A DNA stretch of 64,000 nucleotides from assembly GCA_036768485.1 (NCBI GenBank), contig JAVLUZ010000271.1, forward strand, positions 4,570,309-4,634,308. The letters are read 5' to 3'. The translations under genes and the position numbers were made by a program. Origin of the DNA: Mermis nigrescens. Lineage: Eukaryota; Nematoda; Enoplea; Mermithida; Mermithidae. The notes under the pieces are model-generated. The model made no database searches. It was not told the origin of the DNA and saw nothing but the letters and a program-made list of their open reading frames with translations. Position 1 is the first letter of the stretch; each line of letters starts with the position of its first letter. Positions 44,210 to 56,545 of this stretch are shown here, piece after piece.

Positions 44210-45370
44210 CTGCACGGATTCGAAATCCATCACAGTGGCCCTGCTTGCTACGTTTATGAGCACTTGTGGATAATTATGCATCAAAGCTCTAGTAATTGAT
44301 CAGGGTCATATTGATGCATGTTTGACCAGAACTAAGGGGGTGTATTATTCAATAGAGCATTTAAATAATATCATTTTCTGGGAGATAAGTGACATCAGTC
44401 TCTCCTCAATACCTAAACAGAATTTGATTTGTGTTTGTTAGTAAGCTTGTTTCAAGGTAACTACTTTGTAGTGCACATAGCTTCCTATGCCCTAGAGGTT
44501 TTAGCCATAAAATTGCACCAACTCATAAAACATTTTGATGAGTTACATTGTAATATGAAAATGGGCACTAATAGGTATTTATTAAAGAAAGGTAAATACA
44601 TACACTACAAATGACTATGTATGATATAAATAAGAACTTATATTAAACATGCACATCTATTAAACATCTAAATACGTCCTATATAATACAATAGTTCATT
44701 TATTCACAGTAAAAAATGCAATGATTTGTTGGTAAGAATTCTCAAATCTATGTTTTAAGAGGACCATGTCTTTAAAAGAATGAACAAGGTATGAGTGTAC
44801 AGGTATAAAATTTGTGAAGTGCTGAATTCCACTTGTAATTAATTTGCAAACAGCCAGAAGCCACCCAATTTGTGCTTGCCATGACACTCCTTCTTTGAGT
44901 TTTGCGCTTTGGCTTTTTCTTTATACAGGTCCTTGATGTATTTTTTAACATGTTGCAAAAACATGTCAGTTATAGCTACTTTAATTCTTATTATCTATGT
45001 TGCTATATAAAATGTAAATCAATATTTTGCTAAACAATGTGGTAAATAAATGTTGGATGTGATTCAGAACATCAAAAATGCACTTAATAATGTGTCTTTA
45101 TGATATCACAGGTTGAAAGTTAATTATAAACTCACAATTTTCAAATATTAAGCTGAAGCATGAGCATGTTCTTAAATATTTGTCAGACTAATGCTTCACC
45201 ATGACCTAATAGGGACAAAGCAACCAGAAGCTATTGAAGAAAGTAGTTAAAAACTTACTCTCACATAATTGATGTAAGGTCTTTATAAAGCTCAGTCATA
45301 CTTTTACATTCTATCAGTTGGTGGAAATGACTTAACAACCTTTGCTAAAAGGAGGAAATTGAAAAAGCGT
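44210..45370. other. No recognisable gene
   Basis: AT-rich sequence. Short frames at 44429-44614 (+) and 44696-44887 (-) match no family I know. Confidence 0.45.
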
Positions 45371-45860
45371 AGTCTTCTGTCATTGATACCTATGATAGTA
45401 ATTTAATTATGTTCCACTTAAATAGTTTTATAAAGCAAGATCAAAGCTGCAAGTCGGAAAGTTTGAATTTTGTTGAAACTTTTCTTGTGAAAAATCAGGA
45501 TTAGGAACAAAATCTGGTTTTAAACGATAATGGGACAGCTTGGTTTGTAAATAATGATAATTCAGTTCTGATAGTTGCTTGTGGTAGTGTTACACACAAA
45601 ATTTATGTTATCAAAAAAAGATGATCTGAATACAAATTGTAGTGGATGTAATATAAAGTGTATCAAAGGTGGAGTTTTGATGAATTTAGAAACAGACAAA
45701 AGTTTTTAGCAATTTGATGAAAACCATGTTGGTATCAGAGAAGTATGCCATGTTGTCATGGAGAAATGCAATTCTCTGAAGATGGAGAATTATTTATTTG
45801 ATCATGAATTTAGTGTCAAAATTGATAGACAAATAAGCATTCAATGTCAAGCTTAGCCAT
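45371..45860 (+). pseudogene. Unidentified decayed coding region
   Basis: Read across frames, the plus strand gives protein-like stretches separated by stops: SSVIDTYDSNLIMFHLNSF, NDNGTAWFVNNDNSVLIV, a NCSGCNIKC cysteine cluster, and HVVMEKCNSLKMENYLFDHE. Composition is coding-like, but I recognise no domain. It may be a fragment of a transposon gene. Confidence 0.3.
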
Positions 45861-46701
45861 TTTGTAAAATGATATATTTTGTTCTTAACCCCCCATTGCC
45901 TGTGATCGGAGGATAGAGATCCCCAAGTGCGTTTTTAATCATATTTTATTTAAAAATGACGGTTCAAGCTCCAGTTTTTTTATCTGTTCTTTGTTTGCTC
46001 GAGCATTGTCTCCAGTGATTTATTGTTTGATTAGAAATGTTTTTATATCAAATTGTTGGATTTTCCTTATACCATTAGAGCTTTTCTGCATAGAATGAGC
46101 AAGTTGATTGCATGGAAACACTTTACAGCCAATGTTCTCTACTGTAGCATATTGGCAGCCAATGTCTGAGCCCCTACACCTCTCTCTCACAGTTTAGAGT
46201 TGAGTTGCCCTCATTTTGGCCCTGCTGAGTTTTTTAGGACAGCTGCTTATTACAAGAAAGTTACCAATGAATTCTACATTTTCCAGATTTTATAAGCCAT
46301 TATGCAAGCGCTTGCTTGACAAATGGCAACTATGAGATTGATGGAGTATTTAGTTATAGCAGATTATTCTAGAAGATTTTCTCTTCAGAATCGTGACACA
46401 AAACAGAAAATTCTCCTTAATTGAAAATCTTTACATAGGCTTAGTTTTTGTTTGGCACTAATCGGAATCTTCAAAGGACGCTGAAAATGAATGAAATTCG
46501 GAATAGGTAAATCTACATTGACCTAAGGGAATGGGTCCAGAAATGGAAATGGAAAATGAGCAAAATCTGGAAATAGGAAAAATCTGGAACCTGATGGAAA
46601 ATGGAAAAAAATGGGCAAAGTTGTAAGATTTCTCACTTTTTTCATCAAAAATGATCGCGTTCAAATCTTAAAATTAGAATTAGCGTCTATTTAGTCTCAA
46701 G
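45861..46701. other. No recognisable gene
   Basis: AT-rich. 46520-46620 is a purine-rich ggaaatggaaaatg-type tract. Confidence 0.45.
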
Positions 46702-46943
46702 CATACGTGGGCAGCGCCAAAATTCTGGGGTGCAAGATTTTTCAAAGGTCAAAAAAAGTCCTTAAAAACGGTGGTATGACCAAAGAAACACCTTTTTTAA
46801 ATGTGTCTTATTGAGCACTATCCATTGGCATCAAAGAATTGCAAAAAAAACAAAAAATATTCAAAAAATTGAATTCTGGGGGCTATCTTGGTTTCTTTAG
46901 GGGTGCATACACCCCAAATCCTCCTCCCCCACGCGCAGGTGTG
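46702..46943 (+). mobile_element. CATACGTGGGC-family MITE, copy 10
   Basis: A 242-bp element from CATACGTGGGCAGCGCC to ACGCGCAGGTGTG. The flanks gtctcaag (46694-46701) and gtcttaag (46944-46951) match 7/8. It lies immediately upstream of the Gypsy 2 coding block. Confidence 0.85.
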
Positions 46944-47018
46944 GTCTTAAGAAAAGCGCATGGTTTAACTTATATTTAAATTTTATTTAACTTTTATTTT
47001 TAACTTAACCACTTTTAT

Positions 47019-48190
47019 TTGGCATGGAGAGCTTTTTCAAGGAATTTGTCCCTTTATTGCTCCTGGCACATTTCCCGCATTATCAGCGGTAACTATGTTG
47101 TAATTGATGCCTTGCAGGCGGCTTTCTTATTAAAGGAAAGATATAAGCAATGTCACAAGATACATAACACATTCATTTCAGAACAGGGTGTCATAGTAGG
47201 TTATAACACTGAGAGAGGGATGGTCACCTTATCCAACCATACATTTGAAGCTCCAACCAAAAATCATTAAAATTTAAAAAGGGAATTGTTACCCCATAGA
47301 TTTAAAATTAAACTATATCAGAATTTGTATTTTTCAAGAAGAAATCTCGAGTTTCTGGAGAATTCGGTCAGAATTGTGCCACCAACTTCAACAAACTTTA
47401 GTTATAATTTGGCAACTTTTGTATCTGGATCCTACTATTGGGGCCCAAACCTTTGTTCAAAGGAGAGACATCACCGCCAAGTTCATGGGTGGCGCCCTTA
47501 CAATTTAAACCTGCCGGAAAGTAAATGTAACAAAAGTTTACACTGATCATAGAATAAATGATACATGTTATAGAGTACAATGTACCTGTAGAGTACAATG
47601 CAGAAATCTGGTTTGCCCTCCCAGGGAGCAAAGATTTAGTCCACTTCTCTGAGACTATTAATTGTTTACATAAGAACATTGAAATTTTCCAATACAAGGA
47701 CAAATGGGTCACAGAACACGGTATTCATGTTTTTGAAGTGCCATTAGAGCTAAAATGGAAAGAAAATTTTAGGCTTTTCCAATTTAATACACCAGCAGTT
47801 TCTCACAATTGTTTAGCCTCCAGAGAACCAACTTTAGGAGTTTTTTGGAATAACTTATATAAAACTGGAAGACTAGAGAAAACTTTACACCAACTTCTAG
47901 ACTACACAGTGAGATGTCCCTACAGCCTAGTCTGATTTGCGAATTGTTAGGTGTGGGAGCAGGAATGAAAACTTTTCATTCAAGGAACCAAAAACAGTTT
48001 GGAAAAATTGATTACTGGAATGCTAAACAGTTTTTCAGCCAATTTTAGGGGATTTCTAAAAGGTCCTACTCAACTTTTATTCGATTTCCTACTAATTGTT
48101 CTCTGTTTCTGGCGTAATTGGCTATTTTGCTTATCTTTACATGATTCAAGAACGATCATCTGTTTTTTATGCTTCCACCCTCCCTATTCA
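47019..48190 (+). pseudogene. Gypsy 2: envelope-like region upstream of pol (candidate)
   Basis: Several frames joined by shifts look like a membrane glycoprotein ectodomain. There are N-glycosylation-type sites (NHT at about 47240, NFS at about 47395), conserved-looking Cys positions around 47530-47600 and 47660, and a WFALPGSKDLVH segment at about 47610. The 47999-48490 frame then has a strongly hydrophobic stretch, LLFDFLLIVLCFW (about 48075-48113), followed by polar and basic sequence, as in a transmembrane anchor with a short tail. The same frame runs on into the protease. I see no capsid or zinc-knuckle signature, so gag is a weaker reading. Family identity is inferred, not established. 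Stops and shifts make it non-functional. Confidence 0.45.
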
Positions 48191-48309
48191 TCCAAGGCAC
48201 GACAACATGAGAGTATAGGTGAAGCAATGATGAGACTATTGAAGCCAGCAATGAGGAAGAAACCTAAAAAGGTAATGTGGACAAATTTAGCTAAAAATGA
48301 AGAATCAAT

Positions 48310-48720
48310 GGCTAGCATCAGTGGAGAAAACAAGAAAACTACACACATCAATATAATTCTAAATAATTGCGTAGAAGTGACAGCTATGGTAGACACTGGT
48401 GCAGTCTATTTGCTACTGAATCTAAAAATCGTACAAAAATGGCCAAATTTTAAAAACGTACATAACATCTGTTTGTCCTATAGCAGCTAACGGAAGTGAA
48501 ATCACTATTCTTGGGTCCGCTTTTGTTTTTATATGTGTATATGACATAAAAGAAACATTATTGGTTTATATACAAGAAAATTGCACTGAAGATCTGCTGC
48601 TAGGAACAAATTTTTTGTCTAGATTCGAGAAAATTGAACCAAATTTGCAAAAATCAACCATAACATTCAGAGACGTTGCCATACCCACTGTAAGTATGAG
48701 ATACAACCAGCCTGAAAAAT
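48310..48720 (+). pseudogene. Gypsy 2: retropepsin protease
   Basis: VTAMVDTGAVYLLLN at about 48380-48424 is a retroviral-type aspartic protease active site (D-T-G-A intact). After a frameshift, ANGSEITILG and EDLLLGTNFLSRFEKIEP complete the conserved distal block. The fold should be about 100 residues, which fits. It precedes the RT by about 850 bp, with a MITE in between. Confidence 0.85.
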
Positions 48721-49018
48721 GAAGCACAATAACATTGACTCAGGATGAAATAAAAAGCCAACAGTTAATACAGGTTATTTTTGCCAGAAAGCCCTCCCAT
48801 TAGCTCCCTAGAGATTAGGTAATTTTTGAACCATTGGAGTGCAAAAATACACAAGAAATACACTTAGCGCATTCCATATGTCTTGTGCAGAAGGACGGAA
48901 AATACGTATTCAAGTATCAAACCCAAAAATGTGTGAAAAACGCCTATATAAAAATACAAAGATAGTTACCATAAATTTGCAAGAGGATCATAATTTAAAT
49001 GAAACAAGGTGTGAGAAC

Positions 49019-49277
49019 CACACATGGGCGTGGGGGATCTGGGGGGTCTGGACCCCCCAGAAACTCAAAAGATCCCCCAGAAATCAAAAGACCCCCTCCA
49101 GAAATCAATTTTTGAAATTTTTTTTCGTTTTTTTCGCAATTTTTTGATGCCAATTGATAGTGCTTGATGAGAAACGTCAAAAAATGGTGTTTTTATCGCC
49201 ATATCACCATTTTTAAGGCCATTTTTGACCTTCAAAAAATCTTGGACCCCCCAGAATTTTCCTGCTGCCCACGTATG
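49019..49277 (-). mobile_element. CATACGTGGGC-family MITE, copy 11
   Basis: A 259-bp reverse-orientation element with exact gtgagaac octamers at 49011-49018 and 49278-49285, splitting the Gypsy 2 protease-RT spacer. Confidence 0.9.
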
Positions 49278-49339
49278 GTGAGAACACACTAACCCAAGAT
49301 CTTAGGCAAACATCAAACTTAAAACAATGGATAACGGAA

Positions 49340-50235
49340 AACATGAATGAATATTTTGCCTTCATTATCCAATGTAGAATGTGATAATGTCCTGGAACTT
49401 TTTCTCCGTTTTCCCAACTTGTTTGGGAGAGACAAAATGGACTCTGAAAAAACAAATTTAATTGAGCATGTCATTGATACAGACCAAAGCATGCTCATAC
49501 ATAAACATCCATACCCTACTTCACCAGCGGAAAAGCAAATTTGAAAATAAGGGAATTATTAGACCCAGCATTTACCCCTGGTCAACAAACATAGTATTAG
49601 TACAAAAAAAGGATGGAAAGCACCAGATGTTCATTGATTTTTGGGGTGTTAACAATGTCACAAAAAAGAATGTTTACCCTTTGCTGAGAATTGATGACAT
49701 TTTGGACACTCTTAAAGGTATGAAGAATTTCACAACGTTGGATCAATCCAATGCTGATTATGCAATACCTATCAAGGAGGAAGATGAATAAAAAACCGCA
49801 TTTAACTCACCTGTTGGGTTATAGGAGTTTGATTATCTGCCCTTTGGTCTTTGTAATGTGCCAGCGTTTTTTTCCCAGCTTATGGACATTGCTATATTGG
49901 GTCTTCAGTGGAGCGTCTGTCTTGTATATTTGGACGACATCTTGATTTTTGCCCCCAAACATTATGAGATGATGAAGCTGCTTGAAATGCTCCTTGAAAA
50001 ACTAAATGAGGCCAACATGAAATTGAAACTATCCAAATGTAAATTCTTGCATGAAGAAACACTATTTGTGGGATATGTAATCTCAAGAAAAGGGATTTTA
50101 CCAGATCCGAAAAAGATAGAGGCATTGAAAGAAATGCCTCAGCACACAAACATTGAAGAAATAAGTCATTTTTGGGTATTATTTCCTATTATCAAAAATT
50201 TATCAAAAATTGTTCAAAAATTGCTGACCTATTAA
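49340..50235 (+). pseudogene. Gypsy 2: reverse transcriptase (YLDD intact)
   Basis: A Ty3/Gypsy RT with WSTNIVLVQKKDGK, YPLLRIDDILDTLKG, FTTLDQSNADY (motif A region, Asp present), DYLPFGLCNVPAFFSQLM (motif B) and CLVYLDDILIFAP (motif C with both catalytic Asp). FVGYVISRKGILPDP follows. Frameshifts at about 49540 and 49800, one stop at 49790 and a shift near 50180 disable it. It is not closely similar to Gypsy 1, so the two represent different lineages. Confidence 0.92.
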
Positions 50236-50312
50236 ATCGCTTGCTTAGAAAAGACAGAAGTTTTCTTTGGAAAGAAGAACAAGAAAATTCTTTCTAACGT
50301 CTGAAAGAAAAA

Positions 50313-50760
50313 TTGATGAAATCACCAATCCTTTCTCATCCTGATTTTGCACATCCATTTATTCTGCAAACAGACGCCTCATATAATGGGATTGGAGGTG
50401 TTTTATCACAAATACAAAGTGACTACCAAGAGCATCCAATAGCCTATGCAAGCTGCACTCTAAAACCTGCAGAGAAAAATCATGCAGTCACAGAACTAGA
50501 AATGCTTGCAGTAGTCAAATTCATTAAGTACTTTTGACCTTATTTGTACCAACAAGAATTTATTGTTGAAACAGATAACTTTGCAGTAACATCAATTTTA
50601 GAAAAATCGAACCCATCAGCCCAAATTGCACTTGGGGACTTGTGTTAGCTGGAATGAAAATTTTGGAAGTCATGCGCAGAGGTTTGAGAAATAAAAATGC
50701 AGATTCATTATCTCGTTTTGCCAAATTTGCACAAAATGAAATATTTTGATATAGACAATA
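50313..50760 (+). pseudogene. Gypsy 2: RNase H
   Basis: ILQTDASYNGIGGVLSQ (first Asp), KNHAVTELEMLAVVKFIKYF (Glu) and IVETDNFAVTSIL (second Asp), then ADSLSRFAKF (final Asp). All four catalytic acids are visible. A TGA at 50536 and a deletion around 50630 break it. Confidence 0.9.
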
Positions 50761-50831
50761 ACAAGCTAAAAATTGGGGATGATGAAAATGATAGAATTAA
50801 TGTAGTCCAAACGTAAAAAGAAATATCTCTT

Positions 50832-51942
50832 ATGCTTACTAAGCCTAAAATGGGAATTGGGTTTTTACAGCATGAAGATCTGGAGTTAAAAGATTATTTT
50901 GAACAAAAATGCCCTAAAGGTTTTGCAATTGAAAATGGAATTCTCTATAGAGCCGATGATAAAATAAAAAGGGTTGTAGTCCCTACTCTGCTAAAAACCA
51001 TAATTATTCAGAGCCATCATGACAATGAGCTTGTTGGGCATTTTGGTGCACACAAAACTGGATGTTTAGTTGCAAAGAAGTATTTTTGGAAAGGTTTGTC
51101 TAAGCAGATCACAGAATATTGCAAAACGTGTGACACTTGCCAATGCAACAAGCCAGTGTGACAGGAAATTGCTGCAAGCATTCAACCAATTTCATCTTTG
51201 GGTCCTTTCAAATGTATCACAGTAGATTGCGTAGGACTGCTAAATTTAACTGAAAACTGAAATAAATACATTGTTGTGTTTATTGACTATTTCACTAAGT
51301 ACACTGAAGCGTTTGCCTACAGAAAATATTCACCCAATGGCCCATTGGAGAGGTCGAAAGAGCAAATCAGACCTTTGTCACTAGGATAAGAATGTATTTA
51401 GAAAAGAACCAAAAGTATTTGGATGAGCACCTCCCATATGCGGTTTACGCTACTAATATACATGACAATGAAACAATGGGGTTTAGTCCATTCCTACTCA
51501 TGTACGGACGGACGCTAAAGCTTCCAATAGACGTAGTAATAAACTACGACCGACCTTTTTTACCTAAGAGATCTGGAAACTTATGAGGATGAGGTCAAAA
51601 ACCGTTTCTCAGAAGCACTTACTAAAGTGCAAAAACAGATTGCGATTTTACAGCAAAAATATAAGGAAGCGCAAAATGTTAAAGCAAAAGACACTGAGTG
51701 TAAAGTAGGCAATTTTAGAACTATTGGAAAATGAGACTATAAGCCCTATTATACCTAAAAAATTATTACCAGTTTATACGGGACCATACCGTATCATTGA
51801 GGTAAATTACCTCAATATAAAAATTGATATTACAGGTAATCACAACCAAAAGGTGCACGTGAATTGCATTAAAAAGTATCATAATTGCTTGCAAGCAACC
51901 CCAAAAAAGAGCATGTATCAAAACAGAAGAAATGCAAGATGA
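50832..51942 (+). pseudogene. Gypsy 2: integrase with core deletion
   Basis: The zinc-binding domain is clear: SHHDNELVGHFGAHKT...YCKTCDTCQ. The core starts IVVFIDYFTKYTEAFAY and then jumps within a few residues to VERANQTFVTR (in another frame) carrying the Glu. The segment with the second catalytic Asp is thus deleted near 51325-51345. EHLPYAVYATN and SPFLLMYGR follow. KLLPVYTGPYRIIEV (about 51760) is the GPY/F motif. Coding ends at 51942. Confidence 0.9.
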
Positions 51943-52860
51943 CCAAGGACTTATGGAAAGAAAACTTGCTACAAATGTAGAAGAACTTCTCAAAACTGCC
52001 GATAACGACACCCCCGCCATGGATTTTGGGCACTGCTATTTTCTATGGAGCCGTCGTCAACACTCAGCCAAGGACAACTGAGCCTAAGAATGGGCGTGTC
52101 ACTGTCAAGTAATGCTGTATATTGATTATATTGTTTCTATTTAATTTTATATCATCAAAACTATCATAATTTTTACAAATCATTCAGACATTATTCTTCT
52201 GCTTAAAGAAATGAAGATGAAAATTGTCCATAATGTTGCGTCTTTCCCTCATGTTTTGATGTGAATCTGTATTGAAAAACGCAGAAATTTCATAACATAT
52301 CTTAATTGACATTATTATTGCAAGTACATCTTTATAAGTGTCAGTAAGAAGCATGCTGAGAAATGTGGAACAAGGCGATTGCAAAAGAGATTAAGGTAGG
52401 AATGGATGAAAGTTGATTTAGGTGGTCTGGGAAAATGAAACAAATGAACAAAGTCAGTTTTAATCTGACAGTTATCTGGAATTAATTTGGATAATCCACA
52501 AAAATTAGTAAAAATTGAGCATTTAATAGTGTTACTAGTGTACATAATATAGGCGGGCTTTAGCACATAAGTATGCATGAATCCGCTTTAAATATGCAAA
52601 TATGCTTCTACCATGTTAAACAATGGATGCACTAGAACAAAAGTTGCACACAAAGTATAGCTTGATTGAAACAATAGGGGCAAAAGTTCAGGGGAAACGG
52701 TACTACAATAAATGTTACCTGGAAGCATGTAAAATATGCCCAACTTAAATAACTCATATGCAAATATTGGCAGGCCCAAGTTGTGACTTGGCCGCCTGCC
52801 AGATCATCAATCAATTCAAAAAAAAATTCGAAAGTTCTTTAAAAAGCAGATTACAATGGA
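51943..52860. other. No recognisable gene downstream of Gypsy 2
   Basis: AT-rich. Short minus-strand frames at 52184-52814 have no known domain. A 3' LTR could be here but cannot be proved without its pair. Confidence 0.4.
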
Positions 52861-52869
52861 TACTTGGCT

Positions 52870-53035
52870 CAGTTTGACCTAAGTTTTCTGTCAGCAAGTG
52901 TTTCCCTCCAATGCTCAGTTCCATCATAGTTTTCTGTCTACAAGCGTTCCCGATTCCTATGCTCAATTATTCCATTGATCTTGTTGTCAAGCAATCCTTA
53001 CTCCGACGCTCAGTTTGACCATTCCACTTCATTTT
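52870..53035. repeat. Imperfect ~55-60-bp direct repeats
   Basis: Three loosely matching units of the form gttttctgtc..caag.gtt.cc...ccaatgctcagtt follow one another. Function unknown. Confidence 0.5.
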
Positions 53036-53349
53036 GCATACTCAAGATAGCATTAACATTACCCCTAATTTTAGTTCCGCTTTTTGTCATTGTTAGCTCG
53101 ATTGTCAGTTTCTTTTGTCTCTCAATTCGGAAATGTGAGTGTAATTTATTCACCTGTTGTGAAGTGTCTAAAATCGAAAAAAGGGTTATTTTCCTAATGG
53201 AATAATCCAAAAACCCCTGTCTTCTTGATTAAAAACGCGTCACACATTTTTAATATAGGTTTAAATGAGAAATTAGTTCAGGAGAAGTGAGCTAAAATTA
53301 TTTGATCATGCTAAGATTATAGAAGCAACAATAGGATACATAAAAGAAT

Positions 53350-53640
53350 AGGTTAAGCGCAGCGGGCGTGACACAATGCTATATCTTTCTAGAGCAGAAC
53401 AAGAAAAAAATTTGAAAAAAATGAAAAAGTTGAAGAAATTGAACAAAGTATAGTCAAAACATGAGTGTATGGCGCAGAGCGCCAGAAATTTGACACTTTT
53501 GAACAAATTGAAGCTAAAAATGTTAAAAAAGCATCCTTTCTATGAATTTTTAACAAAATTTTTGAAACTCGAAAAACTGCAAAGAGTGGGGGTGGAAATT
53601 TTTCTGCGGAGTTTGAGAACTCACAACCCCTGCACTCCCT
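53350..53640. repeat. Decayed CATGCATG-family copy, reversed
   Basis: Has tctttctagagcagaacaag, gagtgtatggcgcagagcgcc and caaattgaagctaaaaatg, as in other members in this orientation. The ends are unclear. Confidence 0.5.
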
Positions 53641-53689
53641 TGATAAAGTATGGATATGTACGCATCCTTTTGAAATTCAGAAAAGAATA

Positions 53690-53855
53690 CTATATAGCAT
53701 ATGTTTCTGAATCCTAAAAAGGCTATATAGCTAATTTTCTGAGTCCAAAAAAGGCTGTATAGCTATTTTTCTGAGCCTAATGAGGCTATATAGCTAATTT
53801 TCTAAACCCAAAAAGGCTTTATATCAATGTTTTTTGGCCTGGATGTGTATAACTA
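53690..53855. repeat. ~34-bp tandem array
   Basis: Four to five units of aaaaaggctatatagctaat plus tttctgagtcc. The same unit forms the foldback array at 24660-24990. Confidence 0.75.
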
Positions 53856-53944
53856 TCAGTTATTTAAAGCTCAGACACCCCTATGCTCCTCTATGTATAG
53901 TTCATCATTATTAGTACTAATGTAGGGTGAATACCTATCCTGAT

Positions 53945-54172
53945 CACACCCTAGTGGGTGGTATGCACCCCTAAGAAACCAAAATACCCCATCCCCTCAG
54001 AAACCAAAATACCCCACTAAATTTAATTTGAATATTTTCATGCAATATTTCAATGCCTATGGATAGTGCTTGATGAGAAAGGTGTTACTTCGTTATACCT
54101 CCATTCTTAAGGCCATTTTTTTACCTTCAAAAAATTCTTGCAGCCCCAGAATTTTGGTGCTGCCCATGTATA
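53945..54172 (-). mobile_element. CATACGTGGGC-family MITE, copy 12
   Basis: A 228-bp reverse copy (CACACCCTAGTGGG...TGCCCATGTATA) with exact atcctgat octamers at 53937-53944 and 54173-54180. Confidence 0.85.
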
Positions 54173-55117
54173 ATCCTGATATGTTAAGTTTCCTTTCAGA
54201 CTTGTGAATTCAGAGCAAATTCTGGCTTGACATGGACAACTGAACCGCCTAATGCGAGAGTGAAACAAGGTTGTTGTAATATTATGATGTGTAAGCCTGG
54301 TTATGTGCTACTTCAATTTCGACCTCATCCTTGCTCAAATTCAGTTACAGCATTATTCAGCCTATTTTTTCCTGACACAGCATTGAATAAATATATATTG
54401 TAGTACACAAATATTTATGGGCTGCAAAGGATAAGCAACTATAATAGAAAGATCGAGTTAGCTTTTCATATGCATAAAGATAATAGATGCAATTGTACAT
54501 TAAGATCTTCTAAGTATGATTGCTTTTGTCATTGTGAAAGAATGCCTTTTGTGCCAATTACACTCCAGAGGCTAAAAGCGTTTCTTGGCATTTTATTTAT
54601 GAAAGGCTCTTTGTAAGCCAGAAATGAGCATGTGAAAGGTCTATGGACTACAACCAAGTGAAGACGTGACAATTGATGAACACTTAATACTTTTCCAGGG
54701 ACGTTGGAGGTTTAAAATATACAATAAAAGTAAACCTGGTTGTTACGAATTTTTGATAACATAGTTATGTGATGCACATAATTGATATGCACTCGCTGGA
54801 TTGCTTTATTGTTCAATGCCTGAAGATCAAGATGAAGCTCAAGAGATCGAGTTGATAAATAAAGTGACAAACACAGTTCTGCATTTTGCTGGGCTGTTCT
54901 CTATCAGGGGCTCTGGTTGTAATTTGACAATGGACAGATTTTACACAAATGTGGGATTGGCTATTAAACTTAGAAATGAATATGGCCTTTCTCTTTTTGG
55001 AATTATTATGCCCAAATGACCGCATGTTCTGCGACAAATTCTGGACATATCAAAACAACGGATCTTGAGTTCAGTGTAAGTTCTCTAATGCACGTATTCC
55101 AGACTATCATAGGTACT

Positions 55118-55508
55118 TAAAGTCAGGCCCGTCAGGAGGAGGGTTAAATTATAGGTACACATCAAAAATGTTGTTTTTTAGCATTTCTGACAATGCTCTA
55201 TTGTTCTAGAGCATAAGAAATATAAAGAATTTTGAGGAGAAAAATCACAAAATCCAACAAATCAAACAAAATAAAGTTCAGAATGAGTGTAATGGCGCAA
55301 AGTGCTGGAAATTTGACGCTTTTGAGCAAATAGATTAGTAAAAATGCTTAAAAGAGCACAATTTCTACAAATTTTCATTAAATTATAGGGAACTTTCAAA
55401 AAATTGTAAATTCTAAGGAGGGGTAAAAAAAATTTTGCAGGAGAGGGGCAAAAATTTTTCCAGGGGGAGGTGAAAACTTCCCAAACTCCCACCCCAAGAT
55501 CATGTATG
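55118..55508. mobile_element. CATGCATG-family MITE, reversed
   Basis: Ends CCAAGATCATGTATG at 55508 and has the tctagagcataagaa, aatggcgcaaagtgctgg and tgagcaaatagatt.gtaaaaatgct blocks. The left end is blurred, so no target duplication is claimed. It interrupts the piggyBac gene. Confidence 0.6.
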
Positions 55509-55730
55509 GTTTTGAACATCTGAAAAGTCCAGGTATGCACATCACAGAACTTTCCAATATCTATTTGTAAATTTAAACTTTCCCTGTTTTTGATCTCATG
55601 TCAATTTTTCCTCCCAGTTGCTTTTACTTACTCCCTCAACCTGATTTTTAACAGATGACCACATAAATGAGTGGCTTTTGCTGTTGTGCTCAGCATATAT
55701 GGCAGCAGCTAATTTTCCGAAAGAAGAATA

Positions 55731-56070
55731 CACGGTTTTTTGTATTCAGCAAAGATTTTGCCAAATGTACAAAGACTTTTTACGATTGTCTTTGTACATG
55801 TACAAAGATTTTTAGGAAGACAAAAGCTGTAAAAAGGTGTAAAATTCCCAAAAATTTTGCCAAAATGAGACAATTTTTAGTAAATTCTGGTATCAGCCCA
55901 GAAATTGGCTAAAATACACCACCAAATGTCGGAAAACCCTGTTTCTCCACAGTGAAATTGCTACTGTGTCATATTATAGTGCACAAAAATTTGCATGTAT
56001 AAAATGTACAAAGACTTTGGGGAACCATCTTTGTACATGTATAAAGGGATCTTGAACAAAAAAAAACAAT
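55731..56070. mobile_element. CAGTGTTTTTT-family MITE, internally shortened
   Basis: CACGGTTTTTTGTATTCAGC at the left and cttgaacaaaaaaaaac at the right. About 100 bp of the middle, including the hairpin region, is missing compared with 35926-36363. It interrupts the piggyBac gene. Confidence 0.7.
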
Positions 56071-56275
56071 AGATGGGTATGATGTGGTCAAAATTGATAA
56101 AAATTGTATTAAAAATTTAATTCTTGGTCTAGCAATTAAGGGAGGTGTATGTGGTACTCAGCTTGTATAAGCACATAGCTGTGGGGGGATAGAGGGACCA
56201 ATCACTTCAAAATTTTAATGATACTACAAGTAATTTTTTACTTTTTAATATAATGGTAGGGGTCCCCAGATGCAG

Positions 56276-56545
56276 GGCCGTATTTAAAAGGTTGGTGAGC
56301 AGCATACATGGGTATGGGATATTATTAATTTTGGCTCAAGCGCGACCAAAAAATGACCTTTTTGTACAGCCTTTTGAATGAGCAGAACTTTTTTCAAGAA
56401 GTTCGAATTTTAGGATCTTAATGGATAGAGCATGTCAAAAAATGCAGTTTTTTTGAACTATCCCAATGAATTTTTGATATAGACCAGTTTATGTTGGTTT
56501 TGTCCCCCCTCCCCCGCTCACACTCTTGGCTGAATTTTGGATATG
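56276..56545. mobile_element. CAGGGCC-family MITE
   Basis: Starts CAGGGCCGTATTTAAAAGG and ends ttggatatgagcctg. It shares agttatcccaa.gaatt..gatatagacca.tttatgttgg with the 60258 copy. The target duplication is not convincing. Confidence 0.5.

Noticed and set aside
47019..47935. Gypsy 2 gag
   Set aside because: No capsid or CCHC zinc-knuckle pattern could be found; glycosylation-type sites and the following membrane stretch fit an envelope-like reading better, though not proven.
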